The notes below the pieces were generated by a model. That model did no database searches. It was not told the DNA's origin and saw nothing but the letters and a program-made list of their open reading frames with translations. Positions 44,997 to 53,723 of a DNA stretch of 64,000 bases are shown here, in pieces. A program made the translations under genes and the position numbers. Each line of letters begins with the position of its first letter. Position 1 is the first letter of the stretch. The DNA comes from Myxococcales bacterium (GTDB taxonomy: Bacteria; Myxococcota_A; Polyangia; Polyangiales; Polyangiaceae), in NCBI GenBank assembly GCA_016706225.1, contig JADJKB010000021.1:744001-808000 (forward strand). The letters run 5' to 3'.

Positions 44997-45187
44997 CGCG
45001 ATCCGCTCGCAAGTCTTTCGCCAGCTCCTCGATTCGGCGCAGCGGGTGCGGAGGTCACGCAATCTCGCGATCGCCTGGCCCCTCCCCAAACGGTGCTGAG
45101 CGCATCGCGCACGCCCTCCTGACTCACCCGGCGCAGCCACGGAACGCCCGGGAACGCGCTGCGGCGGACTGATCGCGGACCTCTGGT

Positions 45188-45631
45188 ATGCCTCGTGCAG
45201 AGCCGCCCTCCATGCGGGGCATGCCACCGATCGGCAGCGTGATGACACCGTTGCCCTACTCAATCGACGTTTCCGAGGACGTGGTCACCGCGCGGGTCGT
45301 GATGGAGGAGCACGACATCCATCATTTGCCAGTGACGAGTCAGGGCAAGATCGCAGGCGTGATCACCGCCCGGGACATTCAGGTCGCGGGCGCGCTCGCA
45401 CCCAGCGCCGGCCCGCTCACCGTCCGGGAGGTGTGTCACATGCCGGCATTCGTGGCCGACCGTGCTGACCCGCTCGACGCGGTGCTCTGCGAAATGGCCG
45501 AACGGCAGCTGAGCTCCGCGGTCGTCGTGGACTACGATGGCAAGCTCACCGGCATTCTGACCCTGGCGGACGTGTGTCGATTGTACGCCGAGGCCCTCTC
45601 GGGGCACTTCCCGCAAAAGTCTCGCCCCTGA
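45188..45631 (+). CDS. Paired CBS-domain protein
   Basis: A 147-residue protein made of two CBS domains. The first runs from IGSVMTPLPYSIDVSEDVVTA to HHLPVTSQGKIAGVITARDI; the second from VREVCHMPAFVADRADPLDAVL to AVVVDYDGKLTGILTLADV. Such pairs bind adenosine nucleotides (AMP, ATP, SAM) and act as stand-alone sensors. It converges on the mutH gene with 28 bases between stops. Start codon ATG 45188; a later ATG at residue 9 or 12 would also keep the fold. Confidence 0.88.
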   Translation: MPRAEPPSMRGMPPIGSVMTPLPYSIDVSEDVVTARVVMEEHDIHHLPVTSQGKIAGVITARDIQVAGALAPSAGPLTVREVCHMPAFVADRADPLDAVLCEMAERQLSSAVVVDYDGKLTGILTLADVCRLYAEALSGHFPQKSRP

Positions 45632-45659
45632 GACCGGCGGCACCCGCAGCCCGCGGCGA

Positions 45660-46349
45660 TCAGCTGGGCAAGACGAAGTGCGCACCGAGCAATCGGGCGG
45701 TGAACGTCGCACGAAGATAGAAGCCCTTGGGACCGGTATCGAAGACCGCACCGTCCTTGTCGATACCCGAGCGGCGAGCGCGCGAATTGGCGGCTTTGGG
45801 TCGCACCTGCAGGCACTTGCCCAGGTGTCCGGTCAGGCTCTCGACGTCGCCGCGACCGATCAGACCTGCGAGCTCTTCCCAGTCGAAGCGAAGCTCCGCT
45901 TCCTCCTCGGGGCTCGGGCTCCAGAGCAACGGCTCACCAACGTGTCGGACTGCGGGCGCGAGGGCGCGCTCCCCTTCGACGGGCACCCAGAGAACGCGAC
46001 CGAGCTTGCGAAATACCGGTGAGTCGCGCCACTCGAGATCGGCGACGGCAGTGAGGGGGATCGTACACACGAAGGTCGACTCACACGGACGCCCGCGACC
46101 ATCGACCGGCAGCGTCTTCAGCTCGACGCCGATCTCCGAAAAGTCGGGCACGGGTCGCGACCCGGCATTGGCACCAAGAGCTTGCTCGATCAAGCTGCCA
46201 ACGAAGCCCTTGGCACGACGGAGATCCGCCGGGCAGACGACACCGAGCTCGCGGGCGAGATCACCGAGCTTTCGGCCCGCCAGAGCCCGAGCGCGGCACA
46301 GCACTTCGGCTTCGGTCTTTGGCGGGGAAATCGTCACCAGGGCGAGCAT
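45660..46349 (-). CDS. mutH: MutH-type mismatch repair endonuclease
   Basis: A 229-residue protein, the same length as E. coli MutH. The active site D69-F-S-E-I-G-V-E76-L-K78 matches D70, E77 and K79 of MutH, and E55 (GSLIEQALGA) and K47 (AKGFVG) match E56 and K48. Further blocks are ESTFVCTIPLTA, LWVPVEGER, SPLLWSP-like EPLLWSPSPEEE, QVRPKAANSRA and PKGFYLRATFTARLL. It would nick unmethylated GATC next to MutL/MutS. The ATG at 46349 is chosen by family length; the frame is open far upstream without similarity. Strong identity to MutH outside Gammaproteobacteria is unusual. Confidence 0.92.
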   Translation of the reverse strand: MLALVTISPPKTEAEVLCRARALAGRKLGDLARELGVVCPADLRRAKGFVGSLIEQALGANAGSRPVPDFSEIGVELKTLPVDGRGRPCESTFVCTIPLTAVADLEWRDSPVFRKLGRVLWVPVEGERALAPAVRHVGEPLLWSPSPEEEAELRFDWEELAGLIGRGDVESLTGHLGKCLQVRPKAANSRARRSGIDKDGAVFDTGPKGFYLRATFTARLLGAHFVLPS

Positions 46350-46404
46350 AACCAATGCCGATTGGTTGCACCGCGCTCGCTTCGACGATAGTCCGAAGGC
46401 ACCG

Positions 46405-47961
46405 ATGAAACACCCCTCGCTGCTCTGCCTGTCGGCCGCTCTGCTCGCATGCGCGAGCCGAGAAGAGGCCGGTCCGGCGCCGAGTCGAGCGGCAGCAGCT
46501 TCGGCGGACCCAGCAACGCAGTCCCCGACGAGCTCGGTGAGCGCGATTGCTCCCGCGCCGGAGCCATCCAGCAACCCCCAAAAGGCCCTGGCAAAAGCCG
46601 CGGAAGAGCCCCGTGTCTACGCCAAGACTCGCTTCGTCTGGATCAGCCCCGAGCCGAACGCCTCAGGCTGGGTCGGCTTCATGTGGTTCGGCGGCTCGGC
46701 GAAGCTCAAGGATCCCGAGCCAAAGAACGGCCCCGGGTGCACGAAATGGTACGCCATCGAACCGCGCGGTTACGTGTGTGTGGATGGTGTGCGCGCGACG
46801 CTCGATGCCAACGACCCGGAGCTCGTGGCGATGCGCCCCTACGCGCCGAACATGTCGAGCGCCTGGCCCCACCAGTACGCGGAGTCGCGGGGTGTCTACC
46901 GATATCCAGAGATCCCGAAACATTCCGAGCAGCGCATGCGGGAGTGGGATCTCCAAGACCATCTGGCGCGGATCGAAGACGCAAAACAAAAGGACAAACG
47001 CCACACGTCGCTCGTCGGCGTGGATCTCAATCCGGCGAAGACGCCGGCGTTCTCACTCGGTAAGCTGCCTTCGACCGTGCACGAACCGCGCTCGCGGCTG
47101 ACACCGCTCTCGACCGTCGCCTACAGCGCGGAGGCCGTGTCAGAGGACCGCAGCTGGTTGCTCAGCGCCGATCTGCTCTGGGTGCCCAAGGACCGAGTCG
47201 TTCCATACAAGAAAGTCACGTTCGCGGGGGTGCACCTCGGCAAAGACGTCAAGCTGCCGCTGGCGTTCTTCCGCAGCCAAGACCGCTCGAAGTTCAAGGA
47301 CGAGAACGGCAAGCTCATCGAGACGACAGAACGCTTCCCGCGCTTGAGCCACGTGGAGCTCAGCGGCGCCAAGAGAGAGCAAGAGCGCGTGACGTACCTG
47401 GAGACCCGCGAGCCGGGCATCTGGGTAAAAAAGACGGACGCCGTGGTGCCGACGCCGCAGGAAAAAACCCCGTGGGGTGCGCCGGTCGGAGGTCCCGACA
47501 CCAAGGAAGGCCCGGCGGGCAGGCGCACGTGGATCGAGTCGAGTGTGTGGGGAGGCTGGATGATCGCCTTCGAGGGCACACTACCGGTCTTTGCGACGCT
47601 CATCGCCCCAGGGCGCGGCGGCACTCCGGCAAAAGGCATCGATCCGATCGAGACGGCGGCGACCCCCGTCGGCGTGTTCCCGATCACCGGGAAGTTTGCG
47701 ACCGCCACGATGGTGGCGCCCGGCGAGTTCATCCACTCGGACGTGCCCTGGGCGCAGAACTTTCACGGCCCGCACGCGCTGCACGGGGCGTACTGGCACG
47801 ACGACTGGGGCGACCGCAAGAGCGGCGGCTGCGTCAACGTGTCGCCCATCGACGGCAAGTGGCTCTTCGAATTCACCGAACCCCCGATGCCGGAGGGCTG
47901 GCACGGTGTGCGCTGGCGCCCGAACGTCGAACCGGCAACCACGTTCATCGTACATCAGTGA
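46405..47961 (+). CDS. L,D-transpeptidase (YkuD) lipoprotein
   Basis: A 518-residue lipoprotein (lipobox ALLAC) with an Ala/Pro linker and a C-terminal YkuD domain. The catalytic block is H460-G-A-Y-W-H followed by K-S-G-G-C476-V-N-V, matching Hx14-17[S/T]HGC with Gly in place of the usual His before the catalytic Cys pair. It forms 3-3 peptidoglycan or protein-peptidoglycan links in relatives. An uncharacterised region of about 350 residues precedes the domain. AAGG lies seven bases before the ATG. It is divergent from mutH with 55 bases between the starts. Confidence 0.85.
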   Translation: MKHPSLLCLSAALLACASREEAGPAPSRAAAASADPATQSPTSSVSAIAPAPEPSSNPQKALAKAAEEPRVYAKTRFVWISPEPNASGWVGFMWFGGSAKLKDPEPKNGPGCTKWYAIEPRGYVCVDGVRATLDANDPELVAMRPYAPNMSSAWPHQYAESRGVYRYPEIPKHSEQRMREWDLQDHLARIEDAKQKDKRHTSLVGVDLNPAKTPAFSLGKLPSTVHEPRSRLTPLSTVAYSAEAVSEDRSWLLSADLLWVPKDRVVPYKKVTFAGVHLGKDVKLPLAFFRSQDRSKFKDENGKLIETTERFPRLSHVELSGAKREQERVTYLETREPGIWVKKTDAVVPTPQEKTPWGAPVGGPDTKEGPAGRRTWIESSVWGGWMIAFEGTLPVFATLIAPGRGGTPAKGIDPIETAATPVGVFPITGKFATATMVAPGEFIHSDVPWAQNFHGPHALHGAYWHDDWGDRKSGGCVNVSPIDGKWLFEFTEPPMPEGWHGVRWRPNVEPATTFIVHQ

Positions 47962-48043
47962 GCACGCCCGGAGCGCCGCGCCCGAACACGACTACGAGCA
48001 GGGGCTGCTTGGCCTGCAAACCCTGGCGAATCGACGGAGCGTA

Positions 48044-48271
48044 CTACCAGCCCCTTGGCACGACCGGAGCGACGGGAAGCGGGTCGAGGAACGCACTCCG
48101 TGCCAGGTCCGGACAGTTCGCGCGCCCGTGCCCGAAATAGTCATTGCGACCCACATCGAGATACTCGGGTCTCCAGGGCGACCCGCCGGCGTACATCAGA
48201 TCACGTGGGTCGTCGGAGGTGTGACCGGCGCGGGTGTGCCGTAGCTGGAATGGGAAGACCGGCGATGGGAA
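48044..48271 (-). pseudogene. Orphan 3' coding remnant after the HD gene
   Basis: Directly after the TAG stop of the HD gene, in the same frame, 75 sense codons follow and end at TAG (48044-48046). The translation has coding character, with PFQLRHTRAGHTSDDPRDLM, YAGGSPWRPEYLDVGRNDYF and GHGRANCPDLARSAFLDPLP. It looks like the C-terminus of a larger secreted protein. The only ATG lies inside it (near 48192), so no full gene exists. A decayed or truncated gene is the simplest reading; stop-codon readthrough is a less likely alternative. Confidence 0.55.
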
Positions 48272-48973
48272 CTAACACCGCCCCGGCGGCAGCGGAGTGC
48301 CAAGCTCGCTGGCGAGCTCTTCCAGAAAAGTTCGGAGGAACTCCACGCGCCGTTCGGCCTCCCGCCGGCCGAGCTCCGTCGTCATCGTCTGCGGCAGAGC
48401 CAGCAACTTCGTGAAGAAGTGATCGATCGAATAGCCGAGGTCATCGAGCGGCCGCTGCTCGGCCCACACGTCCTCGGCGTGAAAATAGCGCGCTCCCATG
48501 CGAGTCCCGGTCGAGATACAACGCATCAGCCCGAGTGCGCCGAGCGCCTCGAGCCGATCGGCATCCTGAAGCGCGCGGCCGAGGGGGCTCGTCGGCACGG
48601 CCCCGCGACTGAAGCTGTGATCGCGGATCGCCTCGGCGACGAGCGCCGTCTCCGCCTCCGAGAAGCCGTGTCGCGGGAGAACCCGGCTGGCGCGCGCCGC
48701 CGACATTTCACTCGCAAGCGCGCGCTCCGGCGAGTCCTTCGGCAAGTTCACCACGTCGTGGAGCAACGCCGCGGCCAGCGCCACCCGCTCGGAGACCTCA
48801 CCGGCGCTGATGCGCAGCGTCCACGCCGCAACACGGAGCGCGTGGTGCAAATCGTGCCCTGGGTCGTCACTCAGCTCCGCGCGAACCTCGGCCAACAACG
48901 CGGGCAGCTCGCGCTCCGCCAGCTCGAGACCGTCAAAGCGCGTCGATACTGCCGACGCCGAGTCCTGGGTCAT
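48272..48973 (-). CDS. HD-domain phosphohydrolase
   Basis: A 233-residue HD-superfamily hydrolase. The metal ligands are visible as PGHDLHHALRVAAW (His 40/44), AALLHDVVN (His 72, Asp 73) and an Asp in QDADRLEALGA. Relatives act on nucleotides or phospho-compounds. The start overlaps the Nudix gene stop by four bases, so it is the last gene of the nadE operon and may hydrolyse an NAD-related or nucleotide by-product; this is inference from context. Confidence 0.87.
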   Translation of the reverse strand: MTQDSASAVSTRFDGLELAERELPALLAEVRAELSDDPGHDLHHALRVAAWTLRISAGEVSERVALAAALLHDVVNLPKDSPERALASEMSAARASRVLPRHGFSEAETALVAEAIRDHSFSRGAVPTSPLGRALQDADRLEALGALGLMRCISTGTRMGARYFHAEDVWAEQRPLDDLGYSIDHFFTKLLALPQTMTTELGRREAERRVEFLRTFLEELASELGTPLPPGRC

Positions 48974-49665
48974 CCGGACTCCTCACCGAGCGGCACGCCC
49001 GTCTCGGCCCGAACGAACGGTCGCAGCCGCCGACCATCGAAGCGGTAATAACGCGCGCGGCGGTGCTGCACGCCCGTCTCCTTGTCGTCGAGCGGCACGA
49101 GAGACGGCCAAGCGAGCGCCCGTTTGCGAAAGTTGCGTTTGTCGAGCGACTCGCCGAGCACGGCTCGGTGCAGTGCCTGCAGCTCTCGCAGCGTGAACCG
49201 CGCTGGCAAGAGCTCGGCGCCGAACGGGAAACGCTCCGCGCGAGCACGGACTCGGGTGAGCGCCAAGGCAAGCGCCTCGTCATGATCAAAAGCCAAACCT
49301 TGCGCCCGCGAGACCGGCACCCACTCCGCACGCGCAGCATCGTCACCCGCCCGAGGCTCGTGCTCGGACAGGCGCAGCAGCGCCAGATGCGTGACACTCA
49401 CGATCCAGCCGCGGGGATCGCGCCCGGGCTTGCTGAAGGTGTACAGCTGTTCGACCGAGACTTCACCGAGCCCGGTCTCTTCGGTGAGCTCCCTCGACGC
49501 CGCGGCCTCGGCGCTCTCGGTCGGTTCGACGAAACCACCGGGCAACGCCCACTTGCCCGCGAAAGGGTCGTGCCCGCGCTCTATCAAGAGCACGCGCAGC
49601 TCCTTGCCGTCGAACGCGAGAGCCACGACGTCTGCCGCCAGGGCGGGCCGCGGATACTCGCTCAC
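48970..49665 (-). CDS. Nudix hydrolase with C-terminal winged helix, NrtR-like
   Basis: A 231-residue protein. Residues 10-135 are a Nudix domain with a complete box (G44-x5-E50, R58-E-L-x-E-E63-x-G-L). Residues 145-225 resemble the winged helix-turn-helix of NrtR (LLPARFTLRELQALHRAVLG, KRNFRKRAL), a regulator of NAD metabolism that senses ADP-ribose. It overlaps both neighbours by four bases, and nadE lies directly upstream, which fits an NrtR role. Because the Nudix box is intact, it may also be an active ADP-ribose pyrophosphatase. Confidence 0.88.
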   Translation of the reverse strand: MSEYPRPALAADVVALAFDGKELRVLLIERGHDPFAGKWALPGGFVEPTESAEAAASRELTEETGLGEVSVEQLYTFSKPGRDPRGWIVSVTHLALLRLSEHEPRAGDDAARAEWVPVSRAQGLAFDHDEALALALTRVRARAERFPFGAELLPARFTLRELQALHRAVLGESLDKRNFRKRALAWPSLVPLDDKETGVQHRRARYYRFDGRRLRPFVRAETGVPLGEESG

Positions 49666-51656
49666 GACCCTTTTCCGTAGCGCGCGCGGAGCTCAGCCAG
49701 CTCTCGCTCGAAACCGCCGCTCAGGATCGGGAAGCGGCACCAGGTCTTCGGATCCAGGCTCTCGTCGTCGACGTGAAAGCTGGGCGCGTAGCGCTCGCGC
49801 TTCCACTGATTCTGGCTGAACAGGCGAAAGAAGCGCTCGACCCAGGTCACGAGCTCGGCCGCTTCGTACTCCGGGAATTCGGCGCGCATCAGCTGCCACA
49901 CCTCGACCGGCGTGCGCTTGTCGCGGATCGCCGCGCGTTCGATGGCGTCCAGGAGCACGTACGGCATCAGGTCGCCTTCGTCGGTCTGATGCGCCGAGGC
50001 AGGGCGCAGCTCCGCCGTGGGCTGCTGCACGTTCACGGCCCCAAGCTCCGGGATCGGACCGAGCCCCGCGGGCCCTCGCGTCTCCAGCCACGCGAGCCAG
50101 CGCCGCAAGTAGGCCTTGTCGATGCCGGTGATGGGCGAGAGGCCTCCGGCGGTGTCACCGTCCATGGTTGCGTAGCCCACGGCCGCCTCGGAACGATTGC
50201 TCGTCGAGAGCAGGAGCGCGCCCATCACGTTCGCCAGCAGCCACACACTCGGCGCGCGCACCCGCGCCTGGATGTTCTGCAGCGCAATGTCGTCCGTCTC
50301 CCACGCGAGAGGTCGCCCGAGCGCCGACGACGCGAGCTTCACGTAACCCTCGACCAGTGCATCCACGTCGAGCTCGACGTGGCGCGCGCCGAGTGCTTCG
50401 GCGACCGTCCGCGCCGCCTTGCGCGTGATCTCCCCGCTGTTCTTGGTGGCCTGGTACGCCGTGGTGAGCAGCAGATGCACGATCTCACGCTCGCTCTTGG
50501 CCGCCGCGACCTTGGGGATGTGTGCGAGTTTTTGGGCCACGCCTGCCAGACCGAGCTCCTGCACGGCGAACCGCACCGCCATGGCACACAGACAGGCCAC
50601 GGCGCTCGAGTCCGCGCCGCCCGAGAGTGAGATCACGAAGCCCCGCGCCTTGCTCTTCCGCAGGTAGTCGAACAGCGCCAGGGACACGGCCCGCGCGAAC
50701 TCCTCTTCTTTCAATTCCGAGCCGCTCTCCCACGCTGCCTCGACCAACGTCTCGCGGGTGATCTCGGGCACGGGATACTCGTGCGGCACACTCACACACT
50801 CGCCGGGCTCCGCCTCGACCTGCGGGCGGAAGCTCGAGAGCCAGCCATGCCGTCCCCGCGTCAAATCGACGTCCACGGTCGAACTGATGAGTGCGTGGTC
50901 CGCGAACGAGAAGCGGGGCGACACTGCCGACAAACGTCCGCCCGACGCGATGGCCGCATCACCGTCGTAGATGGCGCGCCCGGCCTCGTTGCCCACGAGG
51001 TTCGAGTACACGTAGGTCACACCGAAGGCCCGGGAGCCCTCCAGCACCAGGCGCCGACGCACGTCCTTCTTCCCGAAAGCAAAGTGGCTCGCTGACGGAT
51101 TCAAGATCACGTCGACGGCGTCGAGCGACAGCTCGGCTCCGGGCCGCTTGGCGATCCAGGCGTCTTCGCAGATCTCGAAGCCGATCTTGATCCCGCCGCA
51201 AGAAAAGTGGAGGTCGCCCACTGGCAGCGCTCGCCCTTCCACCTCGGTCACGCCACGCTTGCCCCGAGGCCACGGCTTGAACCAGCGCGGTTCGTAGTGG
51301 ATTCCGTCGCCGGCGAGGGCCCGCTTCGCAACGAAGCCCAGCAGCTTGCCATCGGCGACGAGCGCGGAGCAGTTGAACACGGCTTTGTTGTGCCGGAGCG
51401 GCAGCCCGAAATTCACCACCAGCCCCCGAGTCTCCGGCAAGAGCTCGACCAAGACCCGCATGCTCGTCGAGAGGACACCTGGCGACAGGAACATGTCTTC
51501 GCAGCCGTAGCCCGAGATACAAAGCTCCGGCAGACACAGGATGCCCACTCCGGCCGTGCGCGCAGCGGCGATGGCGGCCAGGATATTTCGCTTGTTGCCC
51601 TCCCAATCGAGCGGCGTCTGATTGAGCGTGGCAGCGGCGACTTTGACCAAACGCAT
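49662..51656 (-). CDS. nadE: Glutamine-dependent NAD(+) synthetase
   Basis: A 664-residue two-domain enzyme making NAD from nicotinate adenine dinucleotide, ATP and glutamine. The N-terminal nitrilase-type glutaminase has Glu 44 (LPELCISGYGCEDMF), Lys 111 (AKRALAGDGIHYEPRWF) and Cys 163 (FEICEDAW). The C-terminal synthetase has the PP-loop SLSGGADSSAV (345-350) and SNRSEAAVGYATMDGD. Length fits the long, glutamine-using class. It is the first gene of a three-gene operon. The 78 bases to the divergent sigma factor contain two CAAGCTG boxes eight bases apart (51704 and 51712). Confidence 0.96.
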   Translation of the reverse strand: MRLVKVAAATLNQTPLDWEGNKRNILAAIAAARTAGVGILCLPELCISGYGCEDMFLSPGVLSTSMRVLVELLPETRGLVVNFGLPLRHNKAVFNCSALVADGKLLGFVAKRALAGDGIHYEPRWFKPWPRGKRGVTEVEGRALPVGDLHFSCGGIKIGFEICEDAWIAKRPGAELSLDAVDVILNPSASHFAFGKKDVRRRLVLEGSRAFGVTYVYSNLVGNEAGRAIYDGDAAIASGGRLSAVSPRFSFADHALISSTVDVDLTRGRHGWLSSFRPQVEAEPGECVSVPHEYPVPEITRETLVEAAWESGSELKEEEFARAVSLALFDYLRKSKARGFVISLSGGADSSAVACLCAMAVRFAVQELGLAGVAQKLAHIPKVAAAKSEREIVHLLLTTAYQATKNSGEITRKAARTVAEALGARHVELDVDALVEGYVKLASSALGRPLAWETDDIALQNIQARVRAPSVWLLANVMGALLLSTSNRSEAAVGYATMDGDTAGGLSPITGIDKAYLRRWLAWLETRGPAGLGPIPELGAVNVQQPTAELRPASAHQTDEGDLMPYVLLDAIERAAIRDKRTPVEVWQLMRAEFPEYEAAELVTWVERFFRLFSQNQWKRERYAPSFHVDDESLDPKTWCRFPILSGGFERELAELRARYGKGS

Positions 51657-51734
51657 GGCGGGCCTCGGCTTCGGACAGGAGCCCGGATCGTCTCCCTTCC
51701 GTCCAAGCTGTCAAGCTGGCAGGCTTCCGAAGCA

Positions 51735-52574
51735 ATGAACGTCCATGCTGACGAGCTCCGGCTGCTTGAAGCGGCCCAGGGCGGCGATGATGCGGCGCTC
51801 AGCGAGATCATCGCCCGTTATTCGCCGAGCATCTTCCGCTTCGGCATGAAGATGTGCCGGAACGAAGAGGACGCGGAGGAGGTCATGCAGGACACACTCC
51901 TCGCCGCCGCGCGGCACCTCGGAGATTTCCGAGGGCAGAGCTCGCTCTCCACCTGGCTCTACACCATCGCCCGCAGCTTCTGCATCAAGCGCCGCCGGAA
52001 ACACGTCGGGGAGCCCAAACGACACGAGCCGTTGCACGAGCTGAGCGCCGAGGGTGTTCCCGAGCTCGTCGACGCGACCGCACCGGACCTGCGCGCCGAG
52101 GCCAACGAGCTCGGAGCGGCGCTCGAGCGCGCCATCGACGAGCTGGACCCGATGTATCGCGACGTCCTGGTGCTCCGGGACGTCGAAGGGCTGACCGCGC
52201 CGGAGGTCGGAGCGGTGCTCGAGCTGAGCGTCGAGGCGGTCAAGAGCCGCCTCCACCGAGCCAGGGCACAGGTCCGCGATCGCATCGCTCCGCTGTTCGC
52301 ACCCGAGCCAGAGGCGCCGCCCGGAACGAGCTGCCCGGACGTGATCGAGATCCTGTCACGCCACCTCGAAGACGACGTGAGCCCAGAGGTGTGCAGCGAG
52401 ATGGAGCTTCACGTGGCGGGCTGCCCGCGCTGCAACGCCCGCTGCAGTTCCCTGAGGCAAGCTTTGGCGCTGTGCAAAGCGTCCCCCCTGCCGGAGGTCT
52501 CACCAGAAATCTGCGCGCTGGTGAAACGACAAATGCGGGCCGCGCTCGTGGAGCTAGAGGGACAGACCAGGTAG
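51735..52574 (+). CDS. ECF-type sigma factor with fused zinc anti-sigma motif
   Basis: A 279-residue protein. Residues 5-90 form sigma region 2 (RNEEDAEEVMQDTLLAA, RGQSSLSTWLYTIARSFCIKRRR) and 125-185 region 4 (YRDVLVLRDVEGLTAPEVG, VEAVKSRLHRAR). The C-terminal 80 residues hold a ZAS-like zinc motif, H226-VAG-C230-PR-C233, with extra Cys residues (C200, C220, C237, C247). ZAS domains usually sit in a separate anti-sigma factor. Here they are on the same chain and could inhibit the sigma factor in cis. No separate anti-sigma gene is adjacent. Confidence 0.88.
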   Translation: MNVHADELRLLEAAQGGDDAALSEIIARYSPSIFRFGMKMCRNEEDAEEVMQDTLLAAARHLGDFRGQSSLSTWLYTIARSFCIKRRRKHVGEPKRHEPLHELSAEGVPELVDATAPDLRAEANELGAALERAIDELDPMYRDVLVLRDVEGLTAPEVGAVLELSVEAVKSRLHRARAQVRDRIAPLFAPEPEAPPGTSCPDVIEILSRHLEDDVSPEVCSEMELHVAGCPRCNARCSSLRQALALCKASPLPEVSPEICALVKRQMRAALVELEGQTR

Positions 52575-52610
52575 CGTCGAACCGAGAGTTCGGGCAAGCT
52601 CGCTCGTGTC

Positions 52611-53150
52611 GTGGACGACACAGGCCCGATCTCCTTCTTCATACTGTTTGCCATGGGACAGGTCGTCCCGCTCGCGCTTGCGCTCGGAGTGCTCGCCCTC
52701 GTTCGCTGGGGCCACGGCGGCTGGGACGGCAAAGACTGGGTCATGGGCGTCGCCGCCGTGATCGCGGCGACTGCGCTGATCATCAGCGCCCAGGACCTGA
52801 GGGTTCACTACCTCGACGCCGTCGGCGTCGGCGGAACCGGTGTCCTGAGCCGCAAGTGGATGGTCGAAGGCGACGACAGCACGAGCTTCAAGGTGGCCGT
52901 TCAGTTCAAGGGATACCAGGACGACTTTTCCGTGAGCGAAGGCTTCTACGACGCGACGACCCCGCCGCAGAACGTACCGATCAAGTACGATCCGGACTAC
53001 GCGGCCGAGTTCGTACCGACGTTCCGCGTCGCGAGTGCCTGGCCACTTTCGGTCGTCGGTGGCCTATTCGCGGTGGCGGGCTTGCTCGAGCTCTCGGTGT
53101 ACGTGTGGGTGCTCGGGCGCGGGGTCGATCGCTTCAGAAAGCGTGCCTGA
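52611..53150 (+). CDS. Small membrane protein
   Basis: A 179-residue protein with two N-terminal membrane helices (about 8-30 and 43-62), a 75-residue loop (GVLSRKWMVEGDDSTSFKVAVQFKGYQ) and a third helix (PLSVVGGLFAVAGLLELSVYVWVLG). The loop is probably extracytoplasmic and beta-rich. Family not recognised. GTG start, 36 bases after the sigma factor stop on the same strand, so it may be co-transcribed. Confidence 0.65.
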   Translation: MDDTGPISFFILFAMGQVVPLALALGVLALVRWGHGGWDGKDWVMGVAAVIAATALIISAQDLRVHYLDAVGVGGTGVLSRKWMVEGDDSTSFKVAVQFKGYQDDFSVSEGFYDATTPPQNVPIKYDPDYAAEFVPTFRVASAWPLSVVGGLFAVAGLLELSVYVWVLGRGVDRFRKRA

Positions 53151-53180
53151 TCACGCCTGGGCGTGACGTAGGATGGGCCG

Positions 53181-53669
53181 GTGTTCCTGCGGCGCCTCCC
53201 CCTCGTCTTCGCTCTTCTGATGCTCGCGTGCGCGAGCGGCGGCTCCTCCGGCGGCGAAGAAGCCAAACAACCGAACTTTCACCCGGAGGCCTGCGGCGCA
53301 CACGGACTCTACGCGCTGCCCGCCATGCCCGAGCGGGGTGTGGAAGCACATTCCGCGATCAAGGCCGCCGTCGACGCCTTCGGGCGTGCCGAAGCCAGCT
53401 TCGCCCGGGACGACCGCGCCAAGGCCTGGCGTGAGTTCCTCGAAGCAGCGCGACATTTGTCGGAGGTCCCGGCCGGCAACCGCCTATCGGACTGGGCAAA
53501 GTACGCCCGTGAGCTCGCGTATCACGACGCCCTCTGGGCTGCCGCCGCGGCGGGTCAGCTCGTCGAGAGCAAGGGCCTGTTGGAAAAGACTGCCGAGTCC
53601 GACCCCGCGCTGGCCGAACAGATCCGCTCGATGTTGGCCGACTCTCCGGTCGAGTGCAGCCAGCACTGA
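53181..53669 (+). CDS. Hypothetical lipoprotein, helical
   Basis: A 162-residue lipoprotein (lipobox LMLAC) with a helical mature domain (IKAAVDAFGRAEASFARDD, WREFLEAARHLSEV) of the type seen in small tetratricopeptide-like proteins. There are Cys residues near both ends (EACGAH, VECSQH). GTG start 30 bases after the small membrane protein. Function unknown. Confidence 0.65.
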   Translation: MFLRRLPLVFALLMLACASGGSSGGEEAKQPNFHPEACGAHGLYALPAMPERGVEAHSAIKAAVDAFGRAEASFARDDRAKAWREFLEAARHLSEVPAGNRLSDWAKYARELAYHDALWAAAAAGQLVESKGLLEKTAESDPALAEQIRSMLADSPVECSQH

Positions 53670-53723
53670 GCTGTCGCGGCGGGCGGCGACAGGCATCTCT
53701 GGGCGCGCTACACTCGAGCGGTA

